Shown here piece after piece: positions 42,635 through 51,878 of a stretch of 64,000 bases of DNA. The first letter of the stretch is position 1; the number at the start of each line of letters is the position of its first letter. A model generated the notes under the pieces. That model was given only the letters and a program-made list of their open reading frames with translations. It was not told the DNA's origin and did not search any database. The DNA is from Lewinellaceae bacterium (GTDB lineage Bacteria; Bacteroidota; Bacteroidia; Chitinophagales; Saprospiraceae): assembly GCA_020636095.1 (NCBI GenBank), contig JACJYN010000004.1:372001-436000 (forward strand). The letters are read 5' to 3'. The position numbers were made by a program, and so were the translations under genes.

Positions 42635-43447
42635 ATGAAAAACACCCAGGTATTTATTATTTTCTTTGCCATGTCTTTGGCAGTGAGCTGCCAACCCAAC
42701 AGCAAAGGCGGTGGCGGCGATTCGAAAACAGATGGCGAACCGGCGAGCCCTGCGCTGTCCTTCGAACAGCAAACCTTTAGCCGGCAATCTGCCGGTTGTG
42801 AGCAGGATAGCAGCTACTGTGCGGAGGTCAGGGCCACCTACCCCCTGGCTACGGCCGGGCCGGAGCCAGCCATTCAAAACATCAATGATACCATTCACGC
42901 CTATCTTAAGCTCAGCCTGGCCGTTTTTGCTTCTTCTACCGAGGATATACCTGAATCCCTCGATGCAATTGCCGACAACTTTCTGAGAGAATATGAGGCC
43001 GCCATGGCGGAAGACGATGGGTTTGAATCTGCCTGGGAGGTAGAGGTGCAGGGAGAGGTTCTTTTTCAATCAAAACAATATGTTTCCGTACAACTGAATA
43101 CCTTTTCTTATGCCGGGGGGGCACACCCTAATTCATTTACTTACCTTATTAATTTTGATGCTCGCACCGGAGCGGTACTGCTGCTGCCGGATTTGGTGCG
43201 CGATACAACCCGGTTAAAAGAACTGGCGGAATCCGCTTTCCGGGAAGCCAGGGAACTGGGGCCCGACGAAAGCCTGTCCGACGCGGGTTACTTTTGGGAA
43301 GGCCCGTTTACCTGGCCGGAAAATTATGCTTTGACTTCGGAGGGCTTGTATTTCGTTTACAACCCTTACGAAGTGGCGAGCTATGCGGCTGGCCCCACAG
43401 AGTTTATCATTAGCCGGGAAAAATTATCCGGCCTTTTGAAGGAATAG
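42635..43447 (+). CDS. lipoprotein with DUF4163/DUF3298 (RsiV-like) domain
   Basis: A 270-residue lipoprotein: signal with lipobox LAVSC (Cys at 19), Gly-rich linker, then a DUF4163-like N-terminal half and a DUF3298 half. Diagnostic phrases are FSYAGGAHPNSFTYLINFDARTG (about 156-178) and VYNPYEVASYAAGPTEFII near the C-terminus, as in the extracellular part of the anti-sigma factor RsiV and in many Bacteroidota lipoproteins. It may bind a peptidoglycan-related ligand or lysozyme, but that is only family context. The next lipoprotein starts 26 bases later. Confidence 0.85.
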   Translation: MKNTQVFIIFFAMSLAVSCQPNSKGGGGDSKTDGEPASPALSFEQQTFSRQSAGCEQDSSYCAEVRATYPLATAGPEPAIQNINDTIHAYLKLSLAVFASSTEDIPESLDAIADNFLREYEAAMAEDDGFESAWEVEVQGEVLFQSKQYVSVQLNTFSYAGGAHPNSFTYLINFDARTGAVLLLPDLVRDTTRLKELAESAFREARELGPDESLSDAGYFWEGPFTWPENYALTSEGLYFVYNPYEVASYAAGPTEFIISREKLSGLLKE

Positions 43448-43473
43448 CTATCATAAATGTAAAAATAAGTGGT

Positions 43474-43992
43474 ATGAGATACTTGTCTGTTTTGTTGGCC
43501 TTTTCTTTAATGCTGGGTGTTTCCTGTAAGAATGAAACCGGCGGGGATAAGGAGGACACCGCACCGGCAACGGCCGAAGTAGATAGCTCCAGTATGGCCC
43601 TGAAGCAAAATGAGGGGCCCCGGCCTGCACCAGAAGCAGGCGCCCATCAATCCTATGACATTGAAGGAAAACAATGGGTGCTCTCCAAATACACCTACGA
43701 AGAACGGCCGGAGCGGCCGGTGGGAGATAATCCTATTTACCTCCGTATTCAGGGCAACCAGCTGACTGGTAATGGAGGCTGTAATGATATCAACGGGCAG
43801 ATTGTGCTGGGAGAAGACGGCGCCGTTTACATTTCCGGTATTGCCAGCACCAGGAAGCTATGCCGCGGGGTGATGACGCAGGAAACCCGCATTATTCAAT
43901 TACTGAAAGGGGCAAGAACCTTCAAAGTGAACCTGGTTTTCCTCGAATTGGCTGGCCCTGAAGGTAAACTCACCTTCAGGAACGACCTGTAA
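43474..43992 (+). CDS. META domain lipoprotein (HslJ-like)
   Basis: A 172-residue lipoprotein with lipobox LGVSC (Cys at 18), a polar linker to about residue 60 and a META domain (about 62-172): KQWVLSKY, GNGGCNDINGQIV, ISGIASTRKLCRGVMTQETRIIQLL. The motif GCN and the STxK-C segment are typical of META/HslJ. These proteins are linked with heat or drug stress in other bacteria. It lies 26 bases after the DUF3298 gene and 9 bases before the GT39-like gene, so three genes probably share a transcript. Confidence 0.85.
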   Translation: MRYLSVLLAFSLMLGVSCKNETGGDKEDTAPATAEVDSSSMALKQNEGPRPAPEAGAHQSYDIEGKQWVLSKYTYEERPERPVGDNPIYLRIQGNQLTGNGGCNDINGQIVLGEDGAVYISGIASTRKLCRGVMTQETRIIQLLKGARTFKVNLVFLELAGPEGKLTFRNDL

Positions 43993-44001
43993 TTACTTTC
44001 T

Positions 44002-45687
44002 ATGGGCCGGCAGGATTCAGGGAAACAATGGTTAGGAGGGCTTCTGGTAGCGTGGGCTTTGGTCAACTTTTTTCAGGCGGCCCTCACAGAACTCGATCCG
44101 GATGAGGCTTACTACTGGATGTACTCCCTGGAATTAGGCTGGGGGTACTTCGATCATCCGCCGGCGGTTGCCCTGATGATCCGGGCGGGAACGCTTATTT
44201 TTTCAGGGGAGTTGGGCGTTCGTTTTTGGTTTGTCCTGCTTCAGCCCTTTTCCTTCTATTTTATCTGGTTGCTGGCGGGCAAGCCTTCTCAGAAAAGGGA
44301 CGTTCTGACTTTCATTGGCCTGTTGGCCGCTATACCCATACTGGAGGCTTATGGCTTTGTTGCTACCCCCGATGGGCCTTTACTTTTTTTCACGGCGGTT
44401 TTTTTGTGGCTCTACCGGCAGTTTCTCAAGGAGGAAGGCTGGCTGTATACCGTATTGCTGGGCGCCTGCATGGCCGCGTTGTTATACAGTAAATACCACG
44501 GGGTGCTTCTGATCTTTTTTGTACTATTATCCAATCTTTCCCTGCTGCGCCGCCCCGCCTTTTATTTAGCCTCCGCCTTTGGGTTTTTCCTTTTTTTACC
44601 TCATTTATTCTGGCAATACGAACACGGATTTCCTTCTTTTCTCTATCACCTTCAGGGCAGAGATGATGTTTATCAGCTGAAATACACGACGACCTATCTG
44701 TTGAACCAATTGGCTATTTTTAACCCTTTCCTCTTTCCTATGCTGGCCTGGGTACTCTGGAAGCGGCGGCCGGAAGGGACCATGGAGCGAGCCTATCGTT
44801 TCCTGTTGTATGGTTTTTGGGCTTTCTTTTTTTATACGTCTTTCAAAGGGCACGTCGAGCCCCAATGGACGGCAGTGCTCAGCTTTCCTATCGTGCTGGC
44901 TCTTTTTAAGGAATGCCGGCAAAACCCTGCCTTTGCCCGCTGGGCCCGAATCTTTTCTCTGGTTACTATTTTTCTGCTGCTGGCCGCCCGCCTCGAACTA
45001 GCCTTTAACTGGACGGGGCTGAAAAGCGAATTCCACCGTCGGCAATGGGTCTATGAATTGCAGGAACAGGCAGGCAAGTACCCGGTTTTGTTCCACAATA
45101 CCTATCGGGACGTATCCAAATACAGCTTTTATAGCGGCAGGAAAGCCTATGCTTTCTCCGATATTGAGTACCGCCCCAACCAGTTTGATATATGGGACTG
45201 GGAGCAGGAACTGCACAATAAGACGGTGCTGCTGGCTGCGCAGAATTCCTGGCAGTGTGAAAGCTGTCAACAAGTGGAGTTTACCCGGAAATCCTTCAAA
45301 TTGCAGGTGCTGGATAGCTTGCAGGTATTTGGCAGGGTACAGGGCTTCCTGCCGGGCCGCCTCGGGGAAAACTGGAAAATAGATCAACGGATTGATTTCT
45401 CCCTGAAGTTTTTCAACCCCTACTCACACGATATCGATTTCAAGAAGGGAACTCTGCCAATCACGGGCAGAGGGGTTTTTCTGAGGGATGGAGTACCCCA
45501 ATCTTATCCATTGGTACAACTCAGTGGGCGGCCACTGGCTCTTCCGGCAGGGGATACCACTGCCTTCGAAGCCCAATTTTCCGTACCGGACAGCCTGGCC
45601 GGGGCCTACCAGTTTGGTATCGGCCTAAGTTGGGATGGCCTTCCGCCAGACGTGAAGAGTGAGCTGGTGGAAGTGAGGGTGGAGTGA
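44002..45687 (+). CDS. GT39/ArnT-like membrane glycosyltransferase
   Basis: A 561-residue integral membrane protein with about 10-11 helices in the first 340 residues and a C-terminal soluble part. ALTELDPDEAYYWMYS (about 27-42) is the first periplasmic loop with the DE catalytic pair of GT-C enzymes (PMT/ArnT family), and YFDHPPAVALMIRAG follows as in this family. It should move a sugar from a lipid carrier to a protein or lipid on the periplasmic side. The C-terminal part (about 440-560) resembles a beta-sandwich with FRVQG, not identified. Acceptor unknown. Confidence 0.85.
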   Translation: MGRQDSGKQWLGGLLVAWALVNFFQAALTELDPDEAYYWMYSLELGWGYFDHPPAVALMIRAGTLIFSGELGVRFWFVLLQPFSFYFIWLLAGKPSQKRDVLTFIGLLAAIPILEAYGFVATPDGPLLFFTAVFLWLYRQFLKEEGWLYTVLLGACMAALLYSKYHGVLLIFFVLLSNLSLLRRPAFYLASAFGFFLFLPHLFWQYEHGFPSFLYHLQGRDDVYQLKYTTTYLLNQLAIFNPFLFPMLAWVLWKRRPEGTMERAYRFLLYGFWAFFFYTSFKGHVEPQWTAVLSFPIVLALFKECRQNPAFARWARIFSLVTIFLLLAARLELAFNWTGLKSEFHRRQWVYELQEQAGKYPVLFHNTYRDVSKYSFYSGRKAYAFSDIEYRPNQFDIWDWEQELHNKTVLLAAQNSWQCESCQQVEFTRKSFKLQVLDSLQVFGRVQGFLPGRLGENWKIDQRIDFSLKFFNPYSHDIDFKKGTLPITGRGVFLRDGVPQSYPLVQLSGRPLALPAGDTTAFEAQFSVPDSLAGAYQFGIGLSWDGLPPDVKSELVEVRVE

Positions 45688-45762
45688 GGGGTATATTGTT
45701 ATATGGTAACAATCAGCTAATCGCCAATTGCTGAAAGCAATATATATGACCAATCCCCCCCG

Positions 45763-46596
45763 TTATCCATCCAAATGCAAGACCATCAGCGGGATGTGGG
45801 TAGCCAGCGCCATCCGCTTGGTTTGGCTGCGGTGCAGGATGCTCTGCCAGATACTGCGGTGGCGGGTCACCATGACTGCAAGATCGGCAGCCAGCTTCTC
45901 AGCGTAACGGCTCAACCCTTCCGCAACATCCTCATTTTCAACTTCGGCAATATCAAAGGCGAAGGCTGGTTCTCCTGTTTTAAAGAGCTCCCGGAATATT
46001 TCTTCCCTGGCTTGGGTAAATCCGATGGGAATGTCTTTATCCCGCTTTACATGGACAAAATGCACATGAGCCTTGAATGGAGCATTGAACGCCGCCAGTT
46101 TATCGACCATGTCTTTATCAGCAGATTCGTAATTGCTGGCGTAGACGATGTGTCGGATCGGCTGGAAACTGGCATCGTGCGGAACCAGTAATACCGGGCA
46201 GTGGGCCCGCTGAGATACACTGGAGGAAACACTGCCGAAGAGCTTTTCCAAAATACCGCTTTGTCCGGTAGTACCCATGACGATGATATCGTAGTCTTCA
46301 GAAGCCTGGGTGAGTTCGTCTCCAGGAAACCCCACCATTACTTCGTGGGTAATAGGGCAGGGGAGTGGCTCGTAACCTTTGAGGCTTTCCTTCACAAAGG
46401 TTTGCAGCATCTCCTTCCTGCTGTCCATCAATTGAGCTACCGGAGGGATGAAATCCGCTTCACCGGCTGTTTCCGGGAGAAAGACATGGACAATTTCAAT
46501 GGCTTCCGCCTGCAACTCTTTTGCCAGTTGCAGGGCGTAGTGCAAAGCATTTCGGGAGGTGCTGGAGAAATCAGTGGGGACCAGGAATTTTTTCAT
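45763..46596 (-). CDS. universal stress protein, tandem UspA domains
   Basis: A 277-residue protein of two UspA domains. The first (about 1-143) has the P-loop-like VMGTTGQSGILEKLFGSVSSSVSQRAHCPVLLVP, fitting G-x2-G-x9-G(S/T) ATP binding. The second (about 147-277) keeps the fold (HIVYASNYESADKD, ADLAVMVTRHRSIWQSILH) but lacks the glycine-rich loop, so only the first half is likely to bind ATP. It is convergent with the GT39-like gene. Role: general stress adaptation, not specific. Confidence 0.9.
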   Translation of the reverse strand: MKKFLVPTDFSSTSRNALHYALQLAKELQAEAIEIVHVFLPETAGEADFIPPVAQLMDSRKEMLQTFVKESLKGYEPLPCPITHEVMVGFPGDELTQASEDYDIIVMGTTGQSGILEKLFGSVSSSVSQRAHCPVLLVPHDASFQPIRHIVYASNYESADKDMVDKLAAFNAPFKAHVHFVHVKRDKDIPIGFTQAREEIFRELFKTGEPAFAFDIAEVENEDVAEGLSRYAEKLAADLAVMVTRHRSIWQSILHRSQTKRMALATHIPLMVLHLDG

Positions 46597-46627
46597 GGAA
46601 GTTGTTTATTTGTCATTGCTTAATATA

Positions 46628-46667
46628 AGGATGCTGCTGAGATTTATCAACTCCCAACAGCATCCTT
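46628..46667. repeat. 10-bp stem hairpin upstream of usp
   Basis: AGGATGCTG plus flanks at about 46628-46637 pairs with CAGCATCCTT at about 46659-46668. It lies in the 178-bp gap between ruvB and the usp gene, both on the minus strand, and may be a processing or weak termination site. No T-run follows on either strand. Confidence 0.5.
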
Positions 46668-46774
46668 TATCCGCTTATTTACTACAATGAAGTGCCATAG
46701 TTGGTTGCTAAATTGCGGTATTCCCGGCCTGAGTGAACTGATTTTTCTCACCGGAACGGATGATATTTGTCAAA

Positions 46775-47812
46775 TTATTCGACAATATCAAACAGCGTTC
46801 CCGCCCGCCCCGGCGGCACCACTCCAATATGCTTGTAGGCTTTTTCCGTGGCTTCGCGCCCTCGCGGAGTACGCTGAATGTAGCCTTCCATAATGAGAAA
46901 GGGCTCATGGACTTCTTCAATGGTGCCGGCTTCTTCCCCTACAGCGGTAGCGATGGTGGTAATGCCAACCGGCCCTCCTTTAAACTTATGGATGATGGTA
47001 GACAGGATTTTATTGTCCATTTCATCCAGTCCGCCCCCGTCTACATTGAGCGCGGAGAGGCCAAAGTGAGCGATCTCCACATCGATGGTGCCATCGCCTT
47101 TGATTTGTGCGAAGTCACGTATACGCCGCAGCAGGGCGTTGGCAATGCGCGGAGTTCCTCGGCTACGGCGGGCTATTTCGGCCGCTCCCTCATCCGTAAT
47201 GGGGACTTTGAGGATATCCGCCGATCGTTTGAGAATGCGCTCGAGCGTTTTGGCGTCGTAGTAGTCGAGGTGGCAGTTGATGCCGAAGCGCGCGCGCATC
47301 GGAGCGGTGAGCAGGCCCATGCGGGTAGTGGCTCCCACCAGTGTAAAGGGGTTGAGGGTGATCTGAATGCTGCGGGCGTTGGGGCCACTGTCGATCATGA
47401 TGTCGATGCGGTAGTCTTCCATCGCCGAGTACAGGTATTCCTCTACGACGGTATTGAGGCGGTGAATCTCATCGATAAACAGCACATCCCCCTCTTCCAG
47501 GTTGGTGAGCAGGCCCGCCAGGTCGCCTGGTTTTTCCAGGACCGGCCCGGAAGACATCTTTAGCCCGGTTTCCAGTTCGAAAGCAATGATATGGGAAAGG
47601 GTGGTTTTGCCCAGGCCGGGAGGGCCGTGCAGCAGGACGTGGTCCAGCGCTTCTCCTCTTTGTTTGGCCGCCTGAATGAAGATGTGCAGGTTTTCCACAA
47701 TCTTCGGCTGCCCACTGAAATCTCCCAGCGCTTTGGGGCGCAGCGATTTCTCCAGTTGTTGTTCTTCGATGCTCAGGCGTTCATCGCCCGGGTCCAGGTT
47801 TGGATTCTGCAT
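46775..47812 (-). CDS. ruvB: Holliday junction branch migration helicase RuvB
   Basis: A 345-residue RuvB motor. Start at ATG 47812, preceded by GGAG at 9 bases; a longer frame begins at a TTG at 47848. Walker A is LLHGPPGLGKTTLSHIIA (about 54-71), Walker B is VLFIDEIHRLN (about 104-114), sensor 1 GATTRMGLLTAPMRARFG, and the C-terminal winged-helix YIQRTPRGREATEKAY. With RuvA and RuvC it moves and resolves recombination junctions; those genes are not in this window. It is divergent from icd. Confidence 0.97.
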   Translation of the reverse strand: MQNPNLDPGDERLSIEEQQLEKSLRPKALGDFSGQPKIVENLHIFIQAAKQRGEALDHVLLHGPPGLGKTTLSHIIAFELETGLKMSSGPVLEKPGDLAGLLTNLEEGDVLFIDEIHRLNTVVEEYLYSAMEDYRIDIMIDSGPNARSIQITLNPFTLVGATTRMGLLTAPMRARFGINCHLDYYDAKTLERILKRSADILKVPITDEGAAEIARRSRGTPRIANALLRRIRDFAQIKGDGTIDVEIAHFGLSALNVDGGGLDEMDNKILSTIIHKFKGGPVGITTIATAVGEEAGTIEEVHEPFLIMEGYIQRTPRGREATEKAYKHIGVVPPGRAGTLFDIVE

Positions 47813-47918
47813 TTTCTTATTTTCTCCTTCTTCCGTTCGGTTGCTCAAAGTTAACAGGATTTCACAAGATATAATTATAAGTCAAGCCCCGAAAACCTAT
47901 GAAAATTCCAGATCTCCT

Positions 47919-47949
47919 TCATCTGAAAAGATATAAATTATTACATTTG
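47919..47949 (+). promoter_or_regulatory. candidate icd promoter
   Basis: TACATTTG at 47942-47949 fits TAnnTTTG exactly. The -33 side is weak (TCATCTG around 47918-47924). The leader to the ATG at 48015 would be about 60 bases. Confidence 0.5.
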
Positions 47950-48014
47950 TGCTGCTTTTTAAAACCTCCCGGGAAAGAAAAGAAAATCTACAACAAATAA
48001 AACTGGATAATACC

Positions 48015-49280
48015 ATGAGTGGAAGCAAAGTAACCATTGAAAATGGAAAGTTAATTGTGCCTGATGACCCCATCCTTCCCTTCATCGAAGGCGATGGCAT
48101 TGGCCCGGACATCTGGGCTGCCTCTGAGCGCGTTTTGGATGCTGCTGTTGAAAAAGCCTACGGCGGCAAACGCAAGATTTACTGGAAGGAAGTGCTGGCT
48201 GGACAAAAGGCCTTTGACGCTACCGGTGAATGGCTACCAGATGAAACCCTGGAGGCAATTGAAAAATACCTGGTGGCGATCAAAGGGCCATTGACTACAC
48301 CGGTCGGTGGTGGCATCCGCTCATTGAATGTGGCGCTGCGCCAGAAGTTGGATCTTTTTGCCTGCCTCCGCCCGGTGCGCTGGTTTACCGGTGTGCCCTC
48401 TCCGGTGAAACGGCCGGAACAGATCGATATGGTTATTTTTCGGGAAAATACAGAAGACATATACGCCGGTATCGAATATCTGGACGGTACTCCCGAACTG
48501 GAAAAAGTTAAGAAATTTCTCATCGAGGAAATGGGCGTTACCCAGATTCGTTTCCCCAATACGGTATCCCTCGGCATCAAGCCGGTATCAAAAGAAGGCA
48601 CCGAGCGCCTGGTCAAATCAGCTATCGACTATGCCCTCGACAACGGCCTGCCATCGGTCACCCTGGTCCACAAGGGCAACATCATGAAATTCACCGAAGG
48701 TAAATTCAAGGAGTGGGGCTATCAGGTGGCGGAACGGGAATACGCCGGCAAGGTCTTCACCTGGGCTCAATACGACCGCATCGCCGCCGACGAGGGGCGC
48801 GAAGCTGCCAACAAGGCACAGGAAGAAGCGCTGGGCAAGGGCGCTATCCTCATCAAGGATTCGATTGCGGATGCTTTCCTCCAGCAGATTCTGACCCGCC
48901 CGTCAGAATACTCTGTAATCGCAACCCTCAACCTGAACGGCGACTATATCTCGGACGCCCTGGCTGCTCAGGTGGGAGGCATCGGTATTGCTCCGGGGGC
49001 CAACATCAATTATACTACCGGCCGGGCCATTTTTGAAGCGACGCACGGTACCGCGCCCAAGTACGCCGGCCTCGATAAAGTCAACCCCAGCTCCGTGATC
49101 CTGTCCGGGGAAATGATGTTCCGCTATATGGGCTGGAAGGAAGCCGCCGACCTGGTGATCAAAGGGGTAGAAGGCGCCATCTCGAAAAAACGGGTTACTT
49201 ATGACTTCCACCGCCTGATGGAAGGCGCTACCCTGCTGAAGTGCTCTGAATTCGGCACCGAGGTCATTAGCAATATGTAA
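48015..49280 (+). CDS. icd: NADP-dependent isocitrate dehydrogenase
   Basis: A 421-residue TCA-cycle enzyme from ATG 48015 (MSGSKVTIENGKLIVPDDP); the frame is open to 47949. FIEGDGIGPDIW, GGIRSLNVALRQKLDLFACLRPVRW (substrate loop with the conserved Ser and Arg residues), VIFRENTEDIYAGIEY, VTLVHKGNIMKFTEG, and EATHGTAPKYAGLDKVNPSSVILS are all present, as in E. coli Icd (416 residues). The C-terminal part fits NADP rather than NAD use. It makes 2-oxoglutarate and NADPH. It ends in a strong terminator. Confidence 0.95.
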   Translation: MSGSKVTIENGKLIVPDDPILPFIEGDGIGPDIWAASERVLDAAVEKAYGGKRKIYWKEVLAGQKAFDATGEWLPDETLEAIEKYLVAIKGPLTTPVGGGIRSLNVALRQKLDLFACLRPVRWFTGVPSPVKRPEQIDMVIFRENTEDIYAGIEYLDGTPELEKVKKFLIEEMGVTQIRFPNTVSLGIKPVSKEGTERLVKSAIDYALDNGLPSVTLVHKGNIMKFTEGKFKEWGYQVAEREYAGKVFTWAQYDRIAADEGREAANKAQEEALGKGAILIKDSIADAFLQQILTRPSEYSVIATLNLNGDYISDALAAQVGGIGIAPGANINYTTGRAIFEATHGTAPKYAGLDKVNPSSVILSGEMMFRYMGWKEAADLVIKGVEGAISKKRVTYDFHRLMEGATLLKCSEFGTEVISNM

Positions 49281-49307
49281 GAGCGGCTTTTAAACCGCCT
49301 GAATAAA

Positions 49308-49342
49308 AAAGCCCGCCGGGAATCCCCGCCGGGCTTTCTTTT
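49308..49342 (+). terminator. rho-independent terminator of icd
   Basis: AAAGCCCG...CGGGCTTT forms a GC-rich stem (AAAGCCC at 49308-49314 with GGGCTTT at 49331-49337) with an inner GGG/CCC pair, followed by CTTTTG. It lies 27 bases after the icd stop and may also serve the convergent T9SS gene. Confidence 0.8.
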
Positions 49343-49431
49343 GTCTGTCTCAGACGCTAATTTCCTATTAGCGCCTGAGTTTTCAATTTAACCATATAAC
49401 AATACAGCCATTATCCCTTGGCAGAAGCAGC

Positions 49432-51291
49432 CTACTTCGCTACCACAAACTGCTTCGTTTTCGTACCCGCGTCCGTACTTACCCGCATCAGGTAAGTGCC
49501 GGCCGGCAGATGGCTGACGTTGAACTGCAGCGTTTCTTTCTGCACGTTATCGTATTCCCGAATGTCGAGCACCTTGCCCTGCATATCCGCTATAATCAGC
49601 ATGGCGGGCGTAGCTTCCTCCAGGCCGAGTTGAACGTTGAGCACCTCGCTGCTGGGGTTGGGGAAGAGAGTCATGGCGTTGTCTTCCAGTGGTGTTTCAT
49701 CGGTGGCGGTTGCAAGTTCGATCGCCATGCGCAGCACCGCGGCAGTTTCCCGGCCGAAGCCTGCCAGAAACCACGTTTCCCGGAACAGGACGGTAGAGAC
49801 CTTAAAGAGGTCGGAAGTCCAGTAATCAATATCATCGTTGAAAGTGTGGAAGAGCACGCTGTTCTCATCGGCGTAGGATGCCATTACAAAGTAGCGGGCG
49901 CCGGGATCTAACTCAATGGGTTCTCCATCCAAATTGAAGACTTCAACGGTGATGAGGTCGAAATTCTCATCTGCTGCCGTGAATTCATAGGTGCCGAAGC
50001 CGGCAATATCAAGGGACTCATCGGTAGCGTCGTCAAAATTGGACCAGTTGGGTTCCACTTCATCTTTCACTCTGTAGATCAGGAAAGTGACGATGTTTCC
50101 CTCTAATGGCCCGTCGCTGGCATTCTTGGCCGAAGCAAAACGCAGGTCCTGTATGACAAAATTATTTCCGGATAAAGGGCTCATCTGGTAAAAATTGCCG
50201 ATGGCATAATCGCCGCCGGCACTGGGCCGAAAGGCTACGTCGATGTCGTCCTCTTTGGCAAACAGCGCATTGGAAACGCGGAAAGGCGCCGTTTGCACAT
50301 TATTGAAACGGGTATATTCGGCGATGTCATCCTGGGAGTAGAGTTCATACCTGATCTGATAATCTCCTACGCCGAGTTCCGGCGCGAAAACTTCTTCAAT
50401 TCGCAGGATGGAGTCTCTGATCTGGGAAGCAAAAGTATCAATCACCAGGCTATCTGTATAAATAGTAGTGGTGTTGTTCCCCACGATCTGCTGTACGGTG
50501 GCTTTGAAGGTAAAGTTGGGGATTGGCTCTGTTCCCAGGTTCGAGGCTTCGATGATGAATGCAAAGGTATCGGTACCGATTTGAGTTACCGGTTGAATGA
50601 AACTGGAAGGAGTATAAAAGAAGGAATCCAGTTCCCACTCATATTCGGGTGGTGTGATCAACTGTACATCATCGATGAGCCAGAAGTAGTAGCGCCCGTC
50701 CCAGGTAAAGCGCACCTGTACGGTTGCCTGTCCGGCCGCGACCTCAGAGATGTCAATTACCTGGAGATTGTTTGCCGCCGTACTGCCATTCTCTGTAACC
50801 GTACGGTTGATAGGGAATTCCACCCAGGTTTCGCCATCGTTGGAGGCTTCTACGATGGTGGAAATTGAATTGGCATTGGCGCGGGCAAACTGGTAAAAGC
50901 TGAGATACACCTGCTCTTCGCCGGAACAGTCGATCACCGGAGAGGTAAGCGAACCGGAATGAGTTCCCGGGTAAGGGCCGGCGCCAACATTGCTGCCACC
51001 GGCGTCGTAAACGTCTGAATTGTACATAGCGGCGCCATTAGCAACGGAGGGCGACTGAATGGCGGGTAAAGTCCCCCAGAAGATGGCAGGAAGCACGACG
51101 CCGTCTACCAAAGCCTCTTCAGCTTCACCGGTACTGCTCCATTGCCATACGGCGCCCTCCGGGTCGCCGGAGCTGATTTCCCAGGTGTCGGGAATGCCGC
51201 CGTCAAATTGTTCTTCAAAAATAACAGTGGATTGGGCGGACAGGGCCCAGGCCAGGAAAAGGCTTAAAATAGATAGTACTGCTTTTTTCAT
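49432..51291 (-). CDS. T9SS-sorted extracellular protein with MAM-like/choice-of-anchor J domain
   Basis: A 619-residue secreted protein. Signal peptide 1-19 (ending ALSAQ). Residues about 22-210 form a jelly-roll of the choice-of-anchor J type (FEEQFDGGIPDTWEISSGDPEGAVWQW, then SPVIDCSGEEQVYLSFYQF and a final WDGRYYFWLIDDVQL). A large middle part has no clear domain. The C-terminal about 85 residues are a T9SS sorting domain: MTLFPNPSSEVLNVQL, IADMQGKVL, and LPAGTYLMRVSTDAGTKTKQFVVAK. It should be exported by the type IX system and attached to or released from the cell surface. Ligand unknown. Confidence 0.9.
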   Translation of the reverse strand: MKKAVLSILSLFLAWALSAQSTVIFEEQFDGGIPDTWEISSGDPEGAVWQWSSTGEAEEALVDGVVLPAIFWGTLPAIQSPSVANGAAMYNSDVYDAGGSNVGAGPYPGTHSGSLTSPVIDCSGEEQVYLSFYQFARANANSISTIVEASNDGETWVEFPINRTVTENGSTAANNLQVIDISEVAAGQATVQVRFTWDGRYYFWLIDDVQLITPPEYEWELDSFFYTPSSFIQPVTQIGTDTFAFIIEASNLGTEPIPNFTFKATVQQIVGNNTTTIYTDSLVIDTFASQIRDSILRIEEVFAPELGVGDYQIRYELYSQDDIAEYTRFNNVQTAPFRVSNALFAKEDDIDVAFRPSAGGDYAIGNFYQMSPLSGNNFVIQDLRFASAKNASDGPLEGNIVTFLIYRVKDEVEPNWSNFDDATDESLDIAGFGTYEFTAADENFDLITVEVFNLDGEPIELDPGARYFVMASYADENSVLFHTFNDDIDYWTSDLFKVSTVLFRETWFLAGFGRETAAVLRMAIELATATDETPLEDNAMTLFPNPSSEVLNVQLGLEEATPAMLIIADMQGKVLDIREYDNVQKETLQFNVSHLPAGTYLMRVSTDAGTKTKQFVVAK

Positions 51292-51448
51292 GTGTATTTT
51301 GAATTTTAAATATGTCGGGTAATGGAATGGCGGCTGTTTTTCAGCTTCTCATTTCAAAAATACCCTTGATTTTGATAATGGTTGCTCATTGCCGAATACT
51401 AAGTCGGAATTTGTCAGTTGGATGATAATATGGGGGGGGGAATAAATA

Positions 51449-51642
51449 AGTAGTCGGACAGATTTATGTTTCCATCAGATTGAGATGGATTTTCGGCTTA
51501 GCCGACCTGCCCGCCGTACTTAGTACTAAGGCAGGCGGGGGCGGGAAGCACAGCCATAGCCTGAGCTACGGCGAGCATTTCTAACGAAGGCTAAGCCGAA
51601 AAGGCGCTCAAGATGATACGTAATTTAAATGTGTCGACTACT
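51449..51642. mobile_element. family B fold-back element, copy 2
   Basis: A 194-bp element with ends AGTAGTCGGACA and, on the right, the complement of AGTAGTCGACACA (one base deleted), flanked by TA at 51447-51448 and 51643-51644. Inside, the complement contains CGTAGC-TCAG-GCTATG, the TAGCT-type core hairpin seen in families A, C and D, and a CCTGCCCGCCGTA...GGCAGG mini-hairpin. The ends match copy 1 (4102-4251) but the middle differs. Confidence 0.75.
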
Positions 51643-51655
51643 TAGAGTAAATGAA

Positions 51656-51690
51656 GCAAAGTCAGCTGTTTTTAAAACAGCTGACTTTGC
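51656..51690. repeat. perfect 17-bp inverted repeat
   Basis: GCAAAGTCAGCTGTTTT (51656-51672) and its exact complement (51674-51690) with one base between. It lies between the family B and family C elements, downstream of iscA on the minus strand, and can extrude as a cruciform or form a strong RNA hairpin. No T-run follows, so it is not a typical terminator. Confidence 0.8.
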
Positions 51691-51720
51691 AATCATCTGG
51701 CAGCGGAGAAGAAGTATTAA

Positions 51721-51878
51721 GGGCCCGGCGAAGAATAACTTCCCCATTTGATACGGCTCTTTTTCCGCCAGGCTGCGTTGCTCGATCGGTTACTTAGCGC
51801 TGCTATGCTCCCTCCTCGCGCCTTGCCTGGCGAAAAAATAGCTCGCCTGAAATGATGAACTTATTTTTCTCCGGCCCC
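51721..51878 (+). mobile_element. family C fold-back element, copy 1
   Basis: A 158-bp element with ends GGGCCCGGCGAAGAATAACT and the complement of GGGGCCGGAGAAAAATAAGT, flanked by TAA at 51718-51720 and 51879-51881. Inner arms CGCCAGGC (51766-51773) and GCCTGGCG (51825-51832) pair exactly. Between them lies the shared core GCGTTGCTC...TTAGCGCTGCTATGCTCC...TCGCGCCT. Its right end supplies the last base of the iscA stop codon. With families B, D and A it makes a cluster around iscA. Confidence 0.85.
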